DNA from: Pseudomonas graminis | GTDB lineage: Bacteria > Pseudomonadota > Gammaproteobacteria > Pseudomonadales > Pseudomonadaceae | Assembly: GCF_013201545.1 (NCBI RefSeq) | Contig: NZ_CP053746.1 | Coordinates: forward strand, 2,011,001 to 2,075,000 | Length of the DNA: 64,000 nt | Reading direction: 5' to 3' | Shown: positions 1 to 9,867 of the stretch, piece after piece | Layout of the letters: each line of letters starts with the position of its first letter | How positions within the stretch are numbered: the first letter of the stretch is position 1 | Notes under the pieces: model-generated | Database searches by the model: none | Told to the model about the DNA's origin: nothing | What the model saw: only the letters and a program-made list of their open reading frames with translations | Program-made: the position numbers and the translations under genes

Positions 1-653
1 TGGATATGGTTGGCCGGGTCGCCGTAGTGGCGGGTGATGTGGCCGCCCTTGAAACGACCGTTGAGCACATGGCTGTAGTTCTTCGCCGCGGCGCAGGTTG
101 AATCCAGACGCCGGGCCAGCGCTTCATCGCAGCTCGCACCATTAAAGGTCCCGAGGTTGAAGTCCGGCAGCCGACCGTCAAACAGATGCGGGATGTGCCC
201 ACGGATGGAATGCGCATCGAACAGCAGCGCGTAACCGAACTCCGCGCGCAGGCGCTCAAGCTCGCTGCGCAGCGTATCGTGGTACGGCGTCCAGATCTTC
301 TCCAGATAAGTCGCGCGTTCTTCCTTGCTTGGCGCCAAACCCTCTTTAAACAACGGATCGCCTTCGAACAGCGTCGACGGAAACAACCCGGTGGTCGCAC
401 CCGCGTACAGCGGCGTGTCGTCGGACGGGCGATTGAGGTCGATGACGAAGCGCGAATATTCCGCCGAGAGCACGCTTGCCCCCAGATCAGACGCAAAGTC
501 ATACAGACGCGGAATGTGCCAGTCGGTGTCCGGCAGGCTCACGGCCTCGTCCACCAGACCGTCACGCACGACGGGCGTCAGGTGCAGTCCCGGGTGCGGC
601 ATGCTGATCAGCAGCGGTACGCGACCGCGAGTGAAACTCAGAACCTTGTCCAC
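1..653 (-). CDS. hutG: N-formylglutamate deformylase HutG (partial, cut by left edge)
   Basis: Last step of the five-step histidine pathway: hydrolysis of N-formylglutamate to glutamate and formate in the cytoplasm. The minus-strand frame is open from a GTG at 653 to the window edge, giving about 217 of the roughly 267 residues usual for the family; the C-terminus lies outside. The N-terminus begins VDKVLSFTRG, followed by the family motif SMPHPG, then LFDAHSIRG, which carries putative metal-binding residues. An AGGGGA lies 6 bases before the GTG. It starts 14 bases after the hutI stop, so it is the distal gene of the hut operon. Identity is clear; the start is inferred from ribosome-binding-site spacing. 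Confidence 0.93.
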   Translation of the reverse strand, partial: MDKVLSFTRGRVPLLISMPHPGLHLTPVVRDGLVDEAVSLPDTDWHIPRLYDFASDLGASVLSAEYSRFVIDLNRPSDDTPLYAGATTGLFPSTLFEGDPLFKEGLAPSKEERATYLEKIWTPYHDTLRSELERLRAEFGYALLFDAHSIRGHIPHLFDGRLPDFNLGTFNGASCDEALARRLDSTCAAAKNYSHVLNGRFKGGHITRHYGDPANHI

Positions 654-666
654 AGTATTCCCCTGA

Positions 667-1872
667 TTAGAGAGTGCGTTCCACGCCATGACGCACGACG
701 CGTTTGTCCAGATCGCCGCCCAGCCAGTAGGCCAGGTCGGCAGGCCGTTCGATGTGCCAGGCGACGAAATCCGCCGTTTTGCCGACTTCCAGCGAGCCAT
801 GGGTTTCGGTCATGCCCAGCGCTTGAGCCGCATGAACTGTGGCGCCAGCCAGGGCTTCTTCCGGCGTCATGCGGAATAGCGTGCAGGCCATGTTCAGCAT
901 CAGCCGCAGCGACAGGCCCGGCGACGTGCCCGGATTGAGGTCGGTGGAAATGGCGATCTTCACCCCGTGTTTGCGCAGGGCATCCATCGGCGGCAATTGA
1001 GTTTCGCGCAGGAAGTAGAACGCCCCCGGCAGCAAGACGGCGACCGTGCCTGAGGCCGCCATCGCGATGGCGTCTTCTTCGGTCATGAACTCCAGATGAT
1101 CAGCCGACAGTGCCTGATAACGCGCCGCCAGACTCGAGCCGTGCAGCGAAGACAATTGCTCGGCGTGCAGCTTCACTGGCAGCCCCAACTGGCCGGCGGT
1201 GATGAACACCTGCTCGACCTGCGCCGGCGAAAACGCCAGGTATTCGCAGAACGCATCGACCGCATCCACCAGATTCTCCGCCGCCAGCGCGGGCAACATT
1301 TCGCTGCAGATATGGGCGATGTAATCGTCGGCGCGGTCTTTGTATTCCGGCGGCAGGGCGTGGGCGGCCAGGCAAGTGCTGCGCACGGTGACCGGCAGGT
1401 TTTCACCCAGTTGGCGAATCACCCGCAGGATCTTGCGCTCGCTGGCGAGGTCCAGGCCGTAGCCGGATTTCATCTCGATCGTGGTCACGCCGTCCCTGAG
1501 CAGGTGCAACAAGCGACGCTCGGCGCTGGCGTAGAGTTCTTCTTCACTGGCGGCGCGGGTGGCTCGCACGGTGCTGGCGATGCCGCCGCCGGCTGCGGCG
1601 ATTTCCGCGTAACTGACGCCCTGCAAACGCTGCTCGAACTCGCCGCTGCGGTTACCACCGAACACGGTGTGCGTGTGGCAGTCGATCAGGCCCGGCGTCA
1701 CCCATGCGCCGTTCAGGTCTACGCGCTTGATGTCGCCCTGATCCGGCAGCTCGTGGAGAGGACCGATCCAGACGATCTGTGCTGCATCGGTCACGATGGC
1801 GGCGTCCTCGATGATCGAGTACGTGCCGTTCGCCATGGTTGCTGCGTGACAGTGGTGCCAGAGCGTTTTCAT
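667..1872 (-). CDS. hutI: Imidazolonepropionase HutI
   Basis: Amidohydrolase-superfamily enzyme that hydrolyses 4-imidazolone-5-propanoate to N-formimino-L-glutamate, the third step of histidine degradation. The 401-residue product has the metal-binding HTH signature in [13 protein letters not shown] near residue 70, a KLHAEQLSS segment and [12 protein letters not shown] near the C-terminal third, all typical of HutI. The ATG at 1872 was chosen because GGAGG sits 6 bases upstream; an in-frame TTG at 1884 would put that ribosome-binding site inside the gene. It is followed by hutG after 14 bases and preceded by the histidine permease after about 170 bases that contain a REP hairpin pair. Confidence 0.96.
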   Translation of the reverse strand: MKTLWHHCHAATMANGTYSIIEDAAIVTDAAQIVWIGPLHELPDQGDIKRVDLNGAWVTPGLIDCHTHTVFGGNRSGEFEQRLQGVSYAEIAAAGGGIASTVRATRAASEEELYASAERRLLHLLRDGVTTIEMKSGYGLDLASERKILRVIRQLGENLPVTVRSTCLAAHALPPEYKDRADDYIAHICSEMLPALAAENLVDAVDAFCEYLAFSPAQVEQVFITAGQLGLPVKLHAEQLSSLHGSSLAARYQALSADHLEFMTEEDAIAMAASGTVAVLLPGAFYFLRETQLPPMDALRKHGVKIAISTDLNPGTSPGLSLRLMLNMACTLFRMTPEEALAGATVHAAQALGMTETHGSLEVGKTADFVAWHIERPADLAYWLGGDLDKRVVRHGVERTL

Positions 1873-1926
1873 CGATGCCTCCAAGAGTCCGGTTTTACAA
1901 CCTGTTTCGGGTATAGCAAGCGTTAA

Positions 1927-2020
1927 GTGCGGGCGTGAGCTTGCTCACGAAGAGGCGAGTGTGTCCGCCAAATCTCCAACGCCTGAACTTCAGTCTTCGC
2001 GAGCAAGCTCGCTCCCACAC
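1927..2020. repeat. REPIN (paired inverted REP hairpins)
   Basis: Two REP arms in inverted orientation, GAGCTTGCTCACGA on the left and TCGCGAGCAAGCTC on the right, flanked by GTGCGGG and CCCACAC. Each arm can fold alone and the pair can fold together. It lies between the histidine permease and hutI inside the operon, where such hairpins often modulate the stability of flanking mRNA segments. Confidence 0.85.
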
Positions 2021-2044
2021 GGACCATTCATGACAGCCCATTTA

Positions 2045-3439
2045 TCAGCGGTTTGATGTTGCCTTCCTCAGGTTCTGCTTCGGCTTGACCCATACCCAGT
2101 ACGCAACCACCAGCAACCCGATCCACACCGCCCCCACCACCAGCGCGGCTTGGCTGTCCGGGAAATAACCCAGCACGCCAAATACGAACACCATGAACAA
2201 CGTGGCAACGATCGGCGCGACGGGCCAGAACGGCACCGGGAATTTCAGCTGGGTGACTTCTTCTGCGCTCATGGAGCGGCGCATGGCGATCTGCGTGACC
2301 AGAATCATCAGCCACACCCAGACGGTCGCGAAGGTTGCGATCGAAGCGATCAGCAGGAACACGTTTTCAGGAATCAGGTAATTCAGCACAACGCCGCAGA
2401 GCAGCGCGACGCCCATCACCAGCACGGTCATCCACGGCACGCCCTGGGCGGACAACTGAGCAAAACCCTTGGGCGCCTGACCCTGTTTTGCCAGGCCGTA
2501 CATCATGCGTCCGGCACCGAAAATGTCGCTGTTGATCGCCGAAACGGCTGCTGTGATCACCACGATGTTGAGGACGGTGGCCGCGGACGAAATCCCCAGG
2601 TGATCGAAGATCTGGACGAACGGGCTGCCCTGGCTGCCGATCTGCTGCCACGGGTAAAGCGACATCAGGACGAACAACGTGAGCACGTAAAACAGCAGAA
2701 TCCGCAGCGGCACCGCATTGATCGCGCGAGGAATCACGCGCTCCGGGTTGCGCGCTTCGCCGGCGGTGATGCCGATGATTTCGATGCCGCCGAAAGCAAA
2801 CATGACGACCGCCAGCGAGGCCACAAGACCACCGATGCCGTTGGGCATGAAGCCGCCGTAGGCCCACAGATTGCTCACGCTGCTGACGCCGCCGCCTGAG
2901 ACCGAGCCGAGGCCGAACAGCATGATGCCGAAGCCGGCGAGGATCATCGCGATGATTGCGCCGACCTTGAGCAGCGACAGCCAGAACTCCGTTTCACCGA
3001 ACACCTTGACGCTGCACAGGTTGAGCGCGCCGATCAGAAACACGATGCCGAGCACCCAGATCCAGCGCGGCACCTCGGGAAACCAGAAGCCCATGTAGAT
3101 GCCGAACGCGGTGACGTCGGCTAAACAGACGATGACCATCTCGAACGCGTAGGTCCAGCCGAGGACAAAGCCTGCGAGCGGGCCCAAATAAGTGGTGGCA
3201 TACTCGCCGAACGAGCCGGACACCGGGTTGCGCACGGCCATCTCGCCAAGGGCGCGCATGACCATGTAAACCGCAGCGCCGGCGATGATGTACACCAGCA
3301 GAACGGCGGGACCGGCCAGTTGGATGGCTGACGCGGAACCGTAGAACAACCCGGTGCCAATGGCCGAGCCCAGCGCCATGAAGCGAATGTGACGCGCGCT
3401 GAGCCCGCGTTTCAGATCTGTAGCGTTTTGCGATGTCAT
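2045..3439 (-). CDS. hutT: Histidine permease, amino acid-polyamine-organocation family (HutT-type)
   Basis: Inner-membrane amino acid permease of the APC superfamily, 464 residues with about 12 hydrophobic segments. The N-terminal region [19 protein letters not shown] is the first-helix signature of the AAT subfamily, which includes histidine and proline permeases. Context assigns the substrate: it sits between hutH2 and hutI, and the equivalent gene of P. fluorescens SBW25 (called hutTh, as I recall) is the main histidine importer. The ATG at 3439 has AGGA 9 bases upstream and gives the family N-terminus [13 protein letters not shown]; longer readings run into a REP element. Histidine specificity is inferred from context. 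Confidence 0.88.
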   Translation of the reverse strand: MTSQNATDLKRGLSARHIRFMALGSAIGTGLFYGSASAIQLAGPAVLLVYIIAGAAVYMVMRALGEMAVRNPVSGSFGEYATTYLGPLAGFVLGWTYAFEMVIVCLADVTAFGIYMGFWFPEVPRWIWVLGIVFLIGALNLCSVKVFGETEFWLSLLKVGAIIAMILAGFGIMLFGLGSVSGGGVSSVSNLWAYGGFMPNGIGGLVASLAVVMFAFGGIEIIGITAGEARNPERVIPRAINAVPLRILLFYVLTLFVLMSLYPWQQIGSQGSPFVQIFDHLGISSAATVLNIVVITAAVSAINSDIFGAGRMMYGLAKQGQAPKGFAQLSAQGVPWMTVLVMGVALLCGVVLNYLIPENVFLLIASIATFATVWVWLMILVTQIAMRRSMSAEEVTQLKFPVPFWPVAPIVATLFMVFVFGVLGYFPDSQAALVVGAVWIGLLVVAYWVWVKPKQNLRKATSNR

Positions 3440-3485
3440 TTCACACGTTCCTAGTCTTACTTTTTGCTGCGAAACGAGAGGCTTT

Positions 3486-3573
3486 TGTAGGAGTGAGCTT
3501 GCTCGCGATTGCGGTGTGTCAGACGGCAAAGCGTTTCTGACCTATTGCATCGCGAGCAAGCTCACTCCTACAG
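3486..3573. repeat. REPIN between hutH2 and the histidine permease
   Basis: Left arm TGTAGGAGTGAGCTTGCTCG and right arm GAGCAAGCTCACTCCTACA are near-perfect inverted repeats of about 20 bases. The left arm and its downstream CGATTGCGGTG are shared with the copy at 48440, so the two are sister copies. It separates hutH2 from the permease gene within one transcription unit. Confidence 0.88.
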
Positions 3574-3626
3574 GGGGCGATACCCCCACACTCATTTCAA
3601 CGACAGGCCATCCTGGCCTGTCCCGA

Positions 3627-5177
3627 TCAGAAGCTCGGCAGCAGGTCAGCAGAAACCAGGTCGCTCAGGCAGTTGGAAGCCAGCAGCTCGATGGCGGCCT
3701 CGATATCAGGGGCGAAGAAGCGGTCTTTCTCATAGAACGGGACTTTGCCGCGCAGCGTGGTGCGGGCGATTTCCAGCTTTTCCGAGGTCTTCAGACCGTT
3801 GCGCAAGTCCAGACCCTGACACGCAGCCAGCCATTCTACAGCCAGCACGCCGCGAGTGTTCTCCGCCATTTCCCACAAGCGCTTGCCGGCGGCAGGCGCC
3901 ATCGACACGTGGTCTTCCTGGTTGGCGGAGGTTGGCAGGCTGTCGACGCTGTGCGGGTGGGACAGCGCCTTGTTTTCACTGGCCAGCGCAGCGGCCGTGA
4001 CCTGGGCAATCATGAAGCCGGAGTTCACGCCGCCGTTGGCCACCAGGAACGGCGGCAGCTGCGACATGTGCTTGTCCATCATCAACGAGATGCGGCGTTC
4101 GCTGAGGGAGCCGATTTCAGCGATGGCCAAGGCGATGTTGTCGGCCGCCATGGCAACGGGTTCGGCGTGGAAGTTGCCGCCGGAAATCACTTCGCCTTCG
4201 GCCGCGAACACCAGCGGGTTGTCCGACACCGCGTTGGATTCGATCGCCAGCACTTCGGCGGCCTGACGCAGTTGGGTCAGGCAAGCGCCCATGACTTGGG
4301 GCTGGCAGCGCAGGGAGTAGGGATCCTGAACCTTGTCGCAGTCGCGGTGGGAGTCGGAGACCTGACTGCCGTCGCCGAGCAGATCGCGATAGGCCGCAGC
4401 CGAATCGATCTGGCCGCGCTGACCGCGCGCCGCATGGATGCGCGCGTCAAACGGCGCGCGGGAGCCGAGCACGGCTTCAACGGTCAGCGCGCCGCAGCTC
4501 AGGGCGCCGGCGAACAGGTCTTCGGCTTCGAACAGGCCGCGCAACGCGTACGCCGTCGACACTTGCGTGCCGTTGAGCAGCGCCAGGCCTTCTTTGGCCG
4601 CCAGCGTCAGCGGCGTGAGCCCGGCGATGGCCAGTGCTTCCACAGCATTCAGCCATTCGCCCTTGTAGCGCGCCTTGCCTTCGCCCAGCAGCACCAGCGA
4701 CATGTGCGCCAATGGCGCGAGGTCTCCGGAGGCGCCGACCGAACCCTTGAGCGGGATGTGCGGGTAAACCTCGGCGTTGATCAGGGCGATCAGCGCGTCG
4801 ATGACCTGGCGGCGAATCCCGGAGAAACCCCGGCTCAGGCTGTTGACCTTGAGCACCATGATCAGGCGCACCAGCTCATCGCTGATCGGCCCGCCAACGC
4901 CCGCAGCGTGAGACAGCACCAGCGAACGCTGCAGGTTCTCGAGGTCGGCGCTGGCAATGCGCGTCGACGCCAGCAGGCCGAAACCGGTGTTGATGCCGTA
5001 GGCGGTGCGGTTCTCCGCGAGGATCTGCTCGACGCAGGCCACGCTGTCTTCGATCTGCCGATTGGCGCCGGCGTCGAGGGTCAGCGTAACCGGCCGCTGA
5101 TAAATCGCGCGCAACTGGGCGAGGCTCAATTGGCCGGGGATCAGATTCAGCGGGGTCGCCTGTTGGGTGTCGGTCAC
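3627..5177 (-). CDS. hutH2: Histidine ammonia-lyase (canonical, MIO-forming) HutH2
   Basis: First enzyme of the pathway, eliminating ammonia from histidine to give urocanate. The 516-residue product carries the MIO-forming triad Ala149-Ser150-Gly151 in [16 protein letters not shown], the active-site tyrosine in AYGINTGFG (Tyr60), the tyrosine of [11 protein letters not shown] and the glutamate of NQEDHVSM. The GTG at 5177 is supported by AGGAGT 9 bases upstream and by a 4-base GTGA overlap with the stop of hutH1, implying translational coupling. Every residue expected in a working histidine ammonia-lyase is visible, so this is probably the enzyme that carries flux. Confidence 0.97.
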   Translation of the reverse strand: MTDTQQATPLNLIPGQLSLAQLRAIYQRPVTLTLDAGANRQIEDSVACVEQILAENRTAYGINTGFGLLASTRIASADLENLQRSLVLSHAAGVGGPISDELVRLIMVLKVNSLSRGFSGIRRQVIDALIALINAEVYPHIPLKGSVGASGDLAPLAHMSLVLLGEGKARYKGEWLNAVEALAIAGLTPLTLAAKEGLALLNGTQVSTAYALRGLFEAEDLFAGALSCGALTVEAVLGSRAPFDARIHAARGQRGQIDSAAAYRDLLGDGSQVSDSHRDCDKVQDPYSLRCQPQVMGACLTQLRQAAEVLAIESNAVSDNPLVFAAEGEVISGGNFHAEPVAMAADNIALAIAEIGSLSERRISLMMDKHMSQLPPFLVANGGVNSGFMIAQVTAAALASENKALSHPHSVDSLPTSANQEDHVSMAPAAGKRLWEMAENTRGVLAVEWLAACQGLDLRNGLKTSEKLEIARTTLRGKVPFYEKDRFFAPDIEAAIELLASNCLSDLVSADLLPSF

Positions 5178-6823
5178 GATGCTGCTACTCCTGAATGGAT
5201 ATCGGTCGTCTGCGCTGAACCGGCTCCTGCCTGTCCTGCGCGGGGGGCGCTTGCGCTGCGACCGTTGTTGTCGGTGTCGGGGTGAGCCTGCGCCGCGTAA
5301 TCGCGGCAGCGCTGGAATACGGTTTCCAATGATTCTTCGTTCTTCAGCAGGGTCACGCTGCTGGCGATGTCCGGGGCCAGCCAGCGGTCTTCGTCGTAGG
5401 CCGGCACGCGCTCGCGCAGCAGACGCCACGCCGCTTCGGTGCCGACGCCAAAGCGCGGGCCCTTGAAAAACTCGAACGCCTGGGCGGCCAGCAAATACTC
5501 GATCGCGAGGATCTGCGTCACGTTCTCCAGCACCTTGTGCAGCTTCAAGGCGGCGCTGGTGCCCATGCTCAGATGATCCTCCTGCAGGCCGGACGTCACG
5601 TAGTTATCAATGACCGCCGGTTGTGCCAGCTGGCGGTTTTCCGCGCACAGCGAGGCGGCGACGTATTGGGTGATCATCATCCCGGAATTGACCCCCGGCT
5701 GGCTGACCAGAAACGCCGGAAGTCCGCTGACTGTCGGGTTGATCAAGCGGTCCAGCCGTCGCTCGGCAATCGAGCCCAGTTCGGCCATGGCAATCGCCAG
5801 CAGATCAGCCGCCATCGCTACGGACTGGCCGTGGGGGTTGGCTTGGGAAACCACGCGATACGCTTCGGGCGTGCCGAGCAGCAGCGGGTTGTCGGTGGCG
5901 GAATTCAACTCGATCTCGATCTGCCGCGTTGCGTGGTCCAGCTGGTCGCGGGTGGCGCCGTGGACCTGGGGGATCGAGCGGATGCTCAAGGCGTCCTGGG
6001 TGCGGATACCCTGACTGTTGGCGAGCACTTCACTGCCGGCGAGCAGGCCGCGCAGGTTTTTGCCGACCTGCTGCATGCCGGGGTGCGGCTTGAGCGCAAT
6101 GATGGTTTCGTCGAAAGCGTCGAGCTGGCCGCGCAGGCCCTCGAAGGTCATGGCGCTGATCACGTCAGCCCACTGCATCAGGCGATTCACGTCGGCAACG
6201 GCCAGGCAACTGAGGCCGGTCATGCACGGCGTGCCGTTGACCAGACACAACCCGTCTTTTGCGCCCAGCTCTACCGGCGACAGGCCTTCTTCGCTGAGCG
6301 CCTGCAACGCCGACATCACCTGCCCGCGATAGCTGACCTGACCCACGCCGAGCAGCGCGACGCCGATGTGCGCCATGTGGGTGAGATAACCCACCGAACC
6401 CTGGGACGGCACTTGCGGGGTGATGCGTCGATTGAGCAGGGCGAGCAAGGCCTCGACCACCTGACGATGAATCCCGGACTTGCCCTGGCTGTAGTTGATG
6501 ATCGCGGCGCAGGTGATCGCGCGGGTCTGCTCGTCCGGTAACGCCGGGCCAACGCCGCAGGCATGGCTGAGCAGGGTATTGCGTGACAGTCGACCCAGTT
6601 GCTCGCCCGCCAGCGACACATTGCACAGGGCGCCGAGGCCGGTGTTCACGCCATAGGCGCGTTCGCCGCTGGCAACGATGCGCTGCACGATCGCCTGAGC
6701 ATTGTCGATCCGCGCCCAGGCGGCTTCCGACAACGACAGCGTCGCGCCATGACGGGCAACCGCGGTCACATCCCGCCAGCTGAGCGGGCCTTCGCCGATG
6801 ATGATCTGTTCTGCTCGCGACAT
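5174..6823 (-). CDS. hutH1: HutH1: ammonia-lyase paralogue lacking the MIO-forming Ala-Ser-Gly triad
   Basis: A HAL/PAL-family fold protein of 549 residues, upstream of and overlapping hutH2. It aligns with HutH2 throughout but reads [13 protein letters not shown] (residues 142-153) where HutH2 reads [16 protein letters not shown], an exact three-residue loss of the residues that cyclise to the MIO electrophile. The tyrosine of QDPYSLR is also replaced (QDALSIR, Leu279), while Tyr57, the arginine of SIR and Glu415 remain. Conventional ammonia-lyase chemistry is therefore unlikely; regulation, ligand binding, subunit mixing with HutH2 or another reaction are open. A Gly/Ala/Ser-rich tail of about 40 residues follows the fold. 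The ATG at 6823 is used; a GTG at 6829 has slightly better ribosome-binding-site spacing. Exact role unknown. Confidence 0.9.
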   Translation of the reverse strand: MSRAEQIIIGEGPLSWRDVTAVARHGATLSLSEAAWARIDNAQAIVQRIVASGERAYGVNTGLGALCNVSLAGEQLGRLSRNTLLSHACGVGPALPDEQTRAITCAAIINYSQGKSGIHRQVVEALLALLNRRITPQVPSQGSVGYLTHMAHIGVALLGVGQVSYRGQVMSALQALSEEGLSPVELGAKDGLCLVNGTPCMTGLSCLAVADVNRLMQWADVISAMTFEGLRGQLDAFDETIIALKPHPGMQQVGKNLRGLLAGSEVLANSQGIRTQDALSIRSIPQVHGATRDQLDHATRQIEIELNSATDNPLLLGTPEAYRVVSQANPHGQSVAMAADLLAIAMAELGSIAERRLDRLINPTVSGLPAFLVSQPGVNSGMMITQYVAASLCAENRQLAQPAVIDNYVTSGLQEDHLSMGTSAALKLHKVLENVTQILAIEYLLAAQAFEFFKGPRFGVGTEAAWRLLRERVPAYDEDRWLAPDIASSVTLLKNEESLETVFQRCRDYAAQAHPDTDNNGRSASAPRAGQAGAGSAQTTDIHSGVAAS

Positions 6824-6836
6824 GACCACAGCGTCC

Positions 6837-7721
6837 TTAAAGAGTCGCCACGCGCCGCTGCACGAAACGATCAACGTAATCGTCGGCGGGCGAGTAGAGG
6901 ATTTCCTTCGGCGTGCCAACCTGAATCAGCCGACCGTCCTTGAGAATCGCAATGCGGTTACCGATGCGCACGGCTTCGTCGAGGTCGTGGGTGATGAACA
7001 CGATGGTTTTCTTCAGGCTCGATTGCAGCTCCAGCAACTGGTCCTGCATCTCTGCGCGGATCAGCGGGTCGAGGGCGCTGAACGCTTCATCCATCAGGAT
7101 GATGTCAGTGTCAGCCGCCAATGCCCGGGCCAGACCGACGCGCTGACGCATGCCGCCGGAAAGCTGATGCGGGTACTTTGTCTCGTAGCCCTTCAGCCCC
7201 ACCGTGGTGATCCAGTGCTGCGCGCGCTCGGCGCATTGCGTTTTGCTCTCGCCGCGAATGGTCAGCCCGTAGGCGACGTTGTCGATCACGGTCTTGTGCG
7301 GCAGCAGACCGAAGCTCTGGAACACCATGCTGATCTTGTGCCGACGGAAGTTGCGCAGCGCTTCCATGTCGTAGGTCAGGATGTTCTCGCCATCGACCAG
7401 AATCTCGCCGCTGGTGGGGTCGATCAGACGATTGAAATGGCGCACCAGGGTCGATTTGCCGGAGCCGGACAGGCCCATGATCACGAAAATCTCGCCGCTG
7501 GAAATGGACAGCGACAGGTCGTTCACGCCGACCACGCAACCGGTTTGCGCCAGGACCTGATCCTTGCTCTGGTTGTTCTGAACCATCGCCAGCGCATCCT
7601 TGGCGCGGTTGCCGAAGATCTTGTACACGTTCTTGACGACGATTTTGCCGTCCGTGCTATCTGGACTGCCCGCGCCAAGCGGATTGCCCGAGCTCGCTGG
7701 ATTAATAGTCTCGACGCTCAT
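6837..7721 (-). CDS. hutV: ABC transporter ATP-binding subunit HutV
   Basis: Cytoplasmic ATPase of the ProV/OpuAA type, 294 residues, energising uptake by HutW and HutX. Visible are Walker A (MGLSGSGKST), the Q-loop (MVFQSFGLLPH), the signature LSGGMRQR, Walker B (IILMDEAFSALDP) and the switch histidine in FITHDLDEA. No CBS domains follow, unlike E. coli ProV. The ATG overlaps the hutW stop by 4 bases (ATGA). The surrounding hut genes and the glycine-betaine-type architecture suggest histidine import, as shown for homologous HutXWV systems; betaine uptake cannot be excluded from sequence alone. Confidence 0.94.
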   Translation of the reverse strand: MSVETINPASSGNPLGAGSPDSTDGKIVVKNVYKIFGNRAKDALAMVQNNQSKDQVLAQTGCVVGVNDLSLSISSGEIFVIMGLSGSGKSTLVRHFNRLIDPTSGEILVDGENILTYDMEALRNFRRHKISMVFQSFGLLPHKTVIDNVAYGLTIRGESKTQCAERAQHWITTVGLKGYETKYPHQLSGGMRQRVGLARALAADTDIILMDEAFSALDPLIRAEMQDQLLELQSSLKKTIVFITHDLDEAVRIGNRIAILKDGRLIQVGTPKEILYSPADDYVDRFVQRRVATL

Positions 7722-8569
7722 TTGTTCGCCTCATGCCGTGGGCGGCCGTAGGCCTGCGTGATGCGGTCGATCACGACCGCCAGAATGACGATGGCCAGGC
7801 CCGCTTCCAGGCCGCGTCCGACGTTGAGGGTCTGGATGCCGACCAGCACGTCTTCGCCCAGGCCGCGCGCACCGATCATCGAGGCGATCACCACCATCGA
7901 CAGCGCCATCATCGTGGTCTGGTTGATCCCGGCCATGATGCTCGGCAGGGCCAGCGGCAGTTGCACGCCGAACAGTTGTTGCCAGCGGTTGGCGCCGAAT
8001 GCGTTGATCGCTTCCATGACCTCGCCATCCACCTGACGAATGCCCAGGTCGGTCAGGCGAATCAGCGGCGGCGCGGCGTAGATGACCGTGGCGAAGATCG
8101 CCGGGACCTTGCCCAGGCCAAACAGCATCAGCACCGGAATCAGGTACACGAAGCTGGGCATGGTCTGCATGATGTCCAGCAAGGGCATCAACACCGAACG
8201 CAGGCGATTGCTGCGCGCCGACAGAATGCCGAGCGGTATGCCGATGATCACCGAGATCAGCGTGGCGACCAGCATCAGCGCCAGGGTCTGCATCAGCTTG
8301 TCCCACAGGCCTACGGCACCGACCAGAAACAGCAGCCCGACGATGACCACAGTGGTCGTGATTTTGCGTGTCGCGTGCCAGGCGATCAGACCGACGACGG
8401 CCAGCAGCAGCCACCACGGCGCAACGCGCAGTAGGCCTTCGAGTTTGACGATGGCCCACAGCAGCGTGTCGGAGATGTGCCGGAACACGTCGCCGTAGTT
8501 GGTGACCAGCTTATCGACCCAGTCATTGACCCAGTCGGCGATGGAGAACGTGAAGCTTTCGGGGAACAT
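7718..8569 (-). CDS. hutW: ABC transporter permease subunit HutW
   Basis: Inner-membrane permease of the ProW/OpuAB class, 283 residues. A hydrophobic N-terminal part (residues about 50-90) precedes the BPD_transp_1 domain, whose EAA loop reads EAINAFGANRWQQLFGVQLPL (residues about 187-207) and contacts HutV. The gene overlaps hutV by 4 bases and starts about 190 bases after hutX, with a degraded REP element between. Together with HutX and HutV it forms a binding-protein-dependent importer, probably for histidine. Confidence 0.94.
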   Translation of the reverse strand: MFPESFTFSIADWVNDWVDKLVTNYGDVFRHISDTLLWAIVKLEGLLRVAPWWLLLAVVGLIAWHATRKITTTVVIVGLLFLVGAVGLWDKLMQTLALMLVATLISVIIGIPLGILSARSNRLRSVLMPLLDIMQTMPSFVYLIPVLMLFGLGKVPAIFATVIYAAPPLIRLTDLGIRQVDGEVMEAINAFGANRWQQLFGVQLPLALPSIMAGINQTTMMALSMVVIASMIGARGLGEDVLVGIQTLNVGRGLEAGLAIVILAVVIDRITQAYGRPRHEANK

Positions 8570-8635
8570 ATCGTTATCTCATTCAAATACGGGGTGCAGG
8601 TAATGCTTGGGGGTCGGTGGTTGGCGGCGAATCTT

Positions 8636-8723
8636 TGGGGGCGAGCTTGCTCGCGAAGTGCTTACATTCACCGCATCTCGACGCCTGATTATCCGCATTC
8701 GCGAGCAAGCGATGGCCTACAGG
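8636..8723. repeat. Degraded REPIN between hutX and hutW
   Basis: The left arm GGCGAGCTTGCTCGCGAAG is intact, but the right arm reads TCGCGAGCAAGCGATGGCC instead of continuing CTCGCTCCC, so the outer stem is lost. This looks like an ageing copy of the same family. Confidence 0.75.
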
Positions 8724-8762
8724 TTCGGATGCCGCCAATCCCACGGCACCCGGATCAAGACC

Positions 8763-9728
8763 TTACAGCGAAGCATCCACCTTCTTCGCCGCATCCTCGC
8801 TCACCCACTGATGCCACACTTCCGGGTGTTCCTTGAGGAAGATCTTCGCCAGCTTCGGCGACTCGATGCGCTCCTTGGTCATGCGCGCCAGGTTCTGGTT
8901 GAGCAGGTCGATCGGGATATTGACCTTTTCCATCACTGCCACCAGTTCAGGCGCCTGCTCGTGGAACGCCTTGGACAGGCCGACCTTGATCTCGATGGTC
9001 TTGTTCACGCCGTCTTTCTCTTCCAGACGCACCATGTCCACCTGGCCCATCAGCGGTGTTGGCGACCAGTAGTAGGCCAGGATCGGCTCGCCACGCTTGT
9101 AGCTGGACAGAATCGCCGCATCCAGCGCCGGGCCGGTGCCTGGGCGGAAGTTGGTGTACTTGCTTTCCAGGCCATAGCTTTTCAGCATTTCGCTGTTTTC
9201 CAGTTCGCAGGTCCAACCAGCCGGGCAGTTATAGAAGCGGCCTTTCTCCGGTTCTTCGGCGTCCTTGAACAGTGCCGAGTATTTGCCCAGATCGGCGATG
9301 GACTTCAGGTCCGGTGCCTTGGCTTCCAGCTTGCGCTTGGCGTCGCCTTCGATCACGTAACGCGGCACGTACCAGCCTTCCACCGCGCCCTTCACTGGCG
9401 CGCCGACACCGACCACTTTGCCGGCGGCTTCAGCCTTGTTCCAGACTTCGCTGCGGCCTACCCACTCTTCGGCAAACACCTGAATGTCATTGGTGCTCAG
9501 GGCGTTTTCCATGGTGATGGAGTTGCCCGGCAGGCTGTCCGTTTCGCAGCCATTGCCCTTGTTCAGCACAACTTGCAGCACATCGGTCAGCAGCATTGCG
9601 CTTTCCCAGTTCAGACCGGCGAATTTCACCGGCTTGCCGGACTCGCACCATCCCGCAGCCTGACTGGCGCCACTGGCGAGCACGCCGGCGGTGAGCAACG
9701 TGGATAGCAGGGCCTTTTTCGTGTTCAT
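8763..9728 (-). CDS. hutX: ABC transporter periplasmic substrate-binding protein HutX
   Basis: Periplasmic receptor of the OpuAC/ProX fold, 321 residues. A signal peptide is plain: MNTKKALLSTLLTAGVLASG then ASQA with predicted cleavage before AGWCESG. The mature part has ProX-type motifs such as VKFAGLNWESAM and a C-terminal EHPEVWHQWV. The ATG at 9728 has GGAG about 9 bases upstream, and in-frame extensions upstream would bury the signal peptide. It is the first gene of the hutXWV importer and lies 139 bases after the NCS1 permease. Histidine as ligand is inferred from operon context. Confidence 0.93.
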   Translation of the reverse strand: MNTKKALLSTLLTAGVLASGASQAAGWCESGKPVKFAGLNWESAMLLTDVLQVVLNKGNGCETDSLPGNSITMENALSTNDIQVFAEEWVGRSEVWNKAEAAGKVVGVGAPVKGAVEGWYVPRYVIEGDAKRKLEAKAPDLKSIADLGKYSALFKDAEEPEKGRFYNCPAGWTCELENSEMLKSYGLESKYTNFRPGTGPALDAAILSSYKRGEPILAYYWSPTPLMGQVDMVRLEEKDGVNKTIEIKVGLSKAFHEQAPELVAVMEKVNIPIDLLNQNLARMTKERIESPKLAKIFLKEHPEVWHQWVSEDAAKKVDASL

Positions 9729-9867
9729 TGAGTGACGCTCCGGTCTTGTAGTGGATGACGGCAGTAACGAAAACAGACGGCTTCCAGCCAAGGGGAGAGG
9801 CACTTGTCGGCCTCTTCCCGCTTCTCTCTCCAGCATGCCCCCTGCAACAGACGTGCATGACGAACGG

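Noticed and set aside
3516..5285. 589-codon open frame opposite hutH2
   Set aside because: It lies antisense to a clear histidine ammonia-lyase gene; GC-rich third positions leave such frames open, and its product has no recognisable domain.
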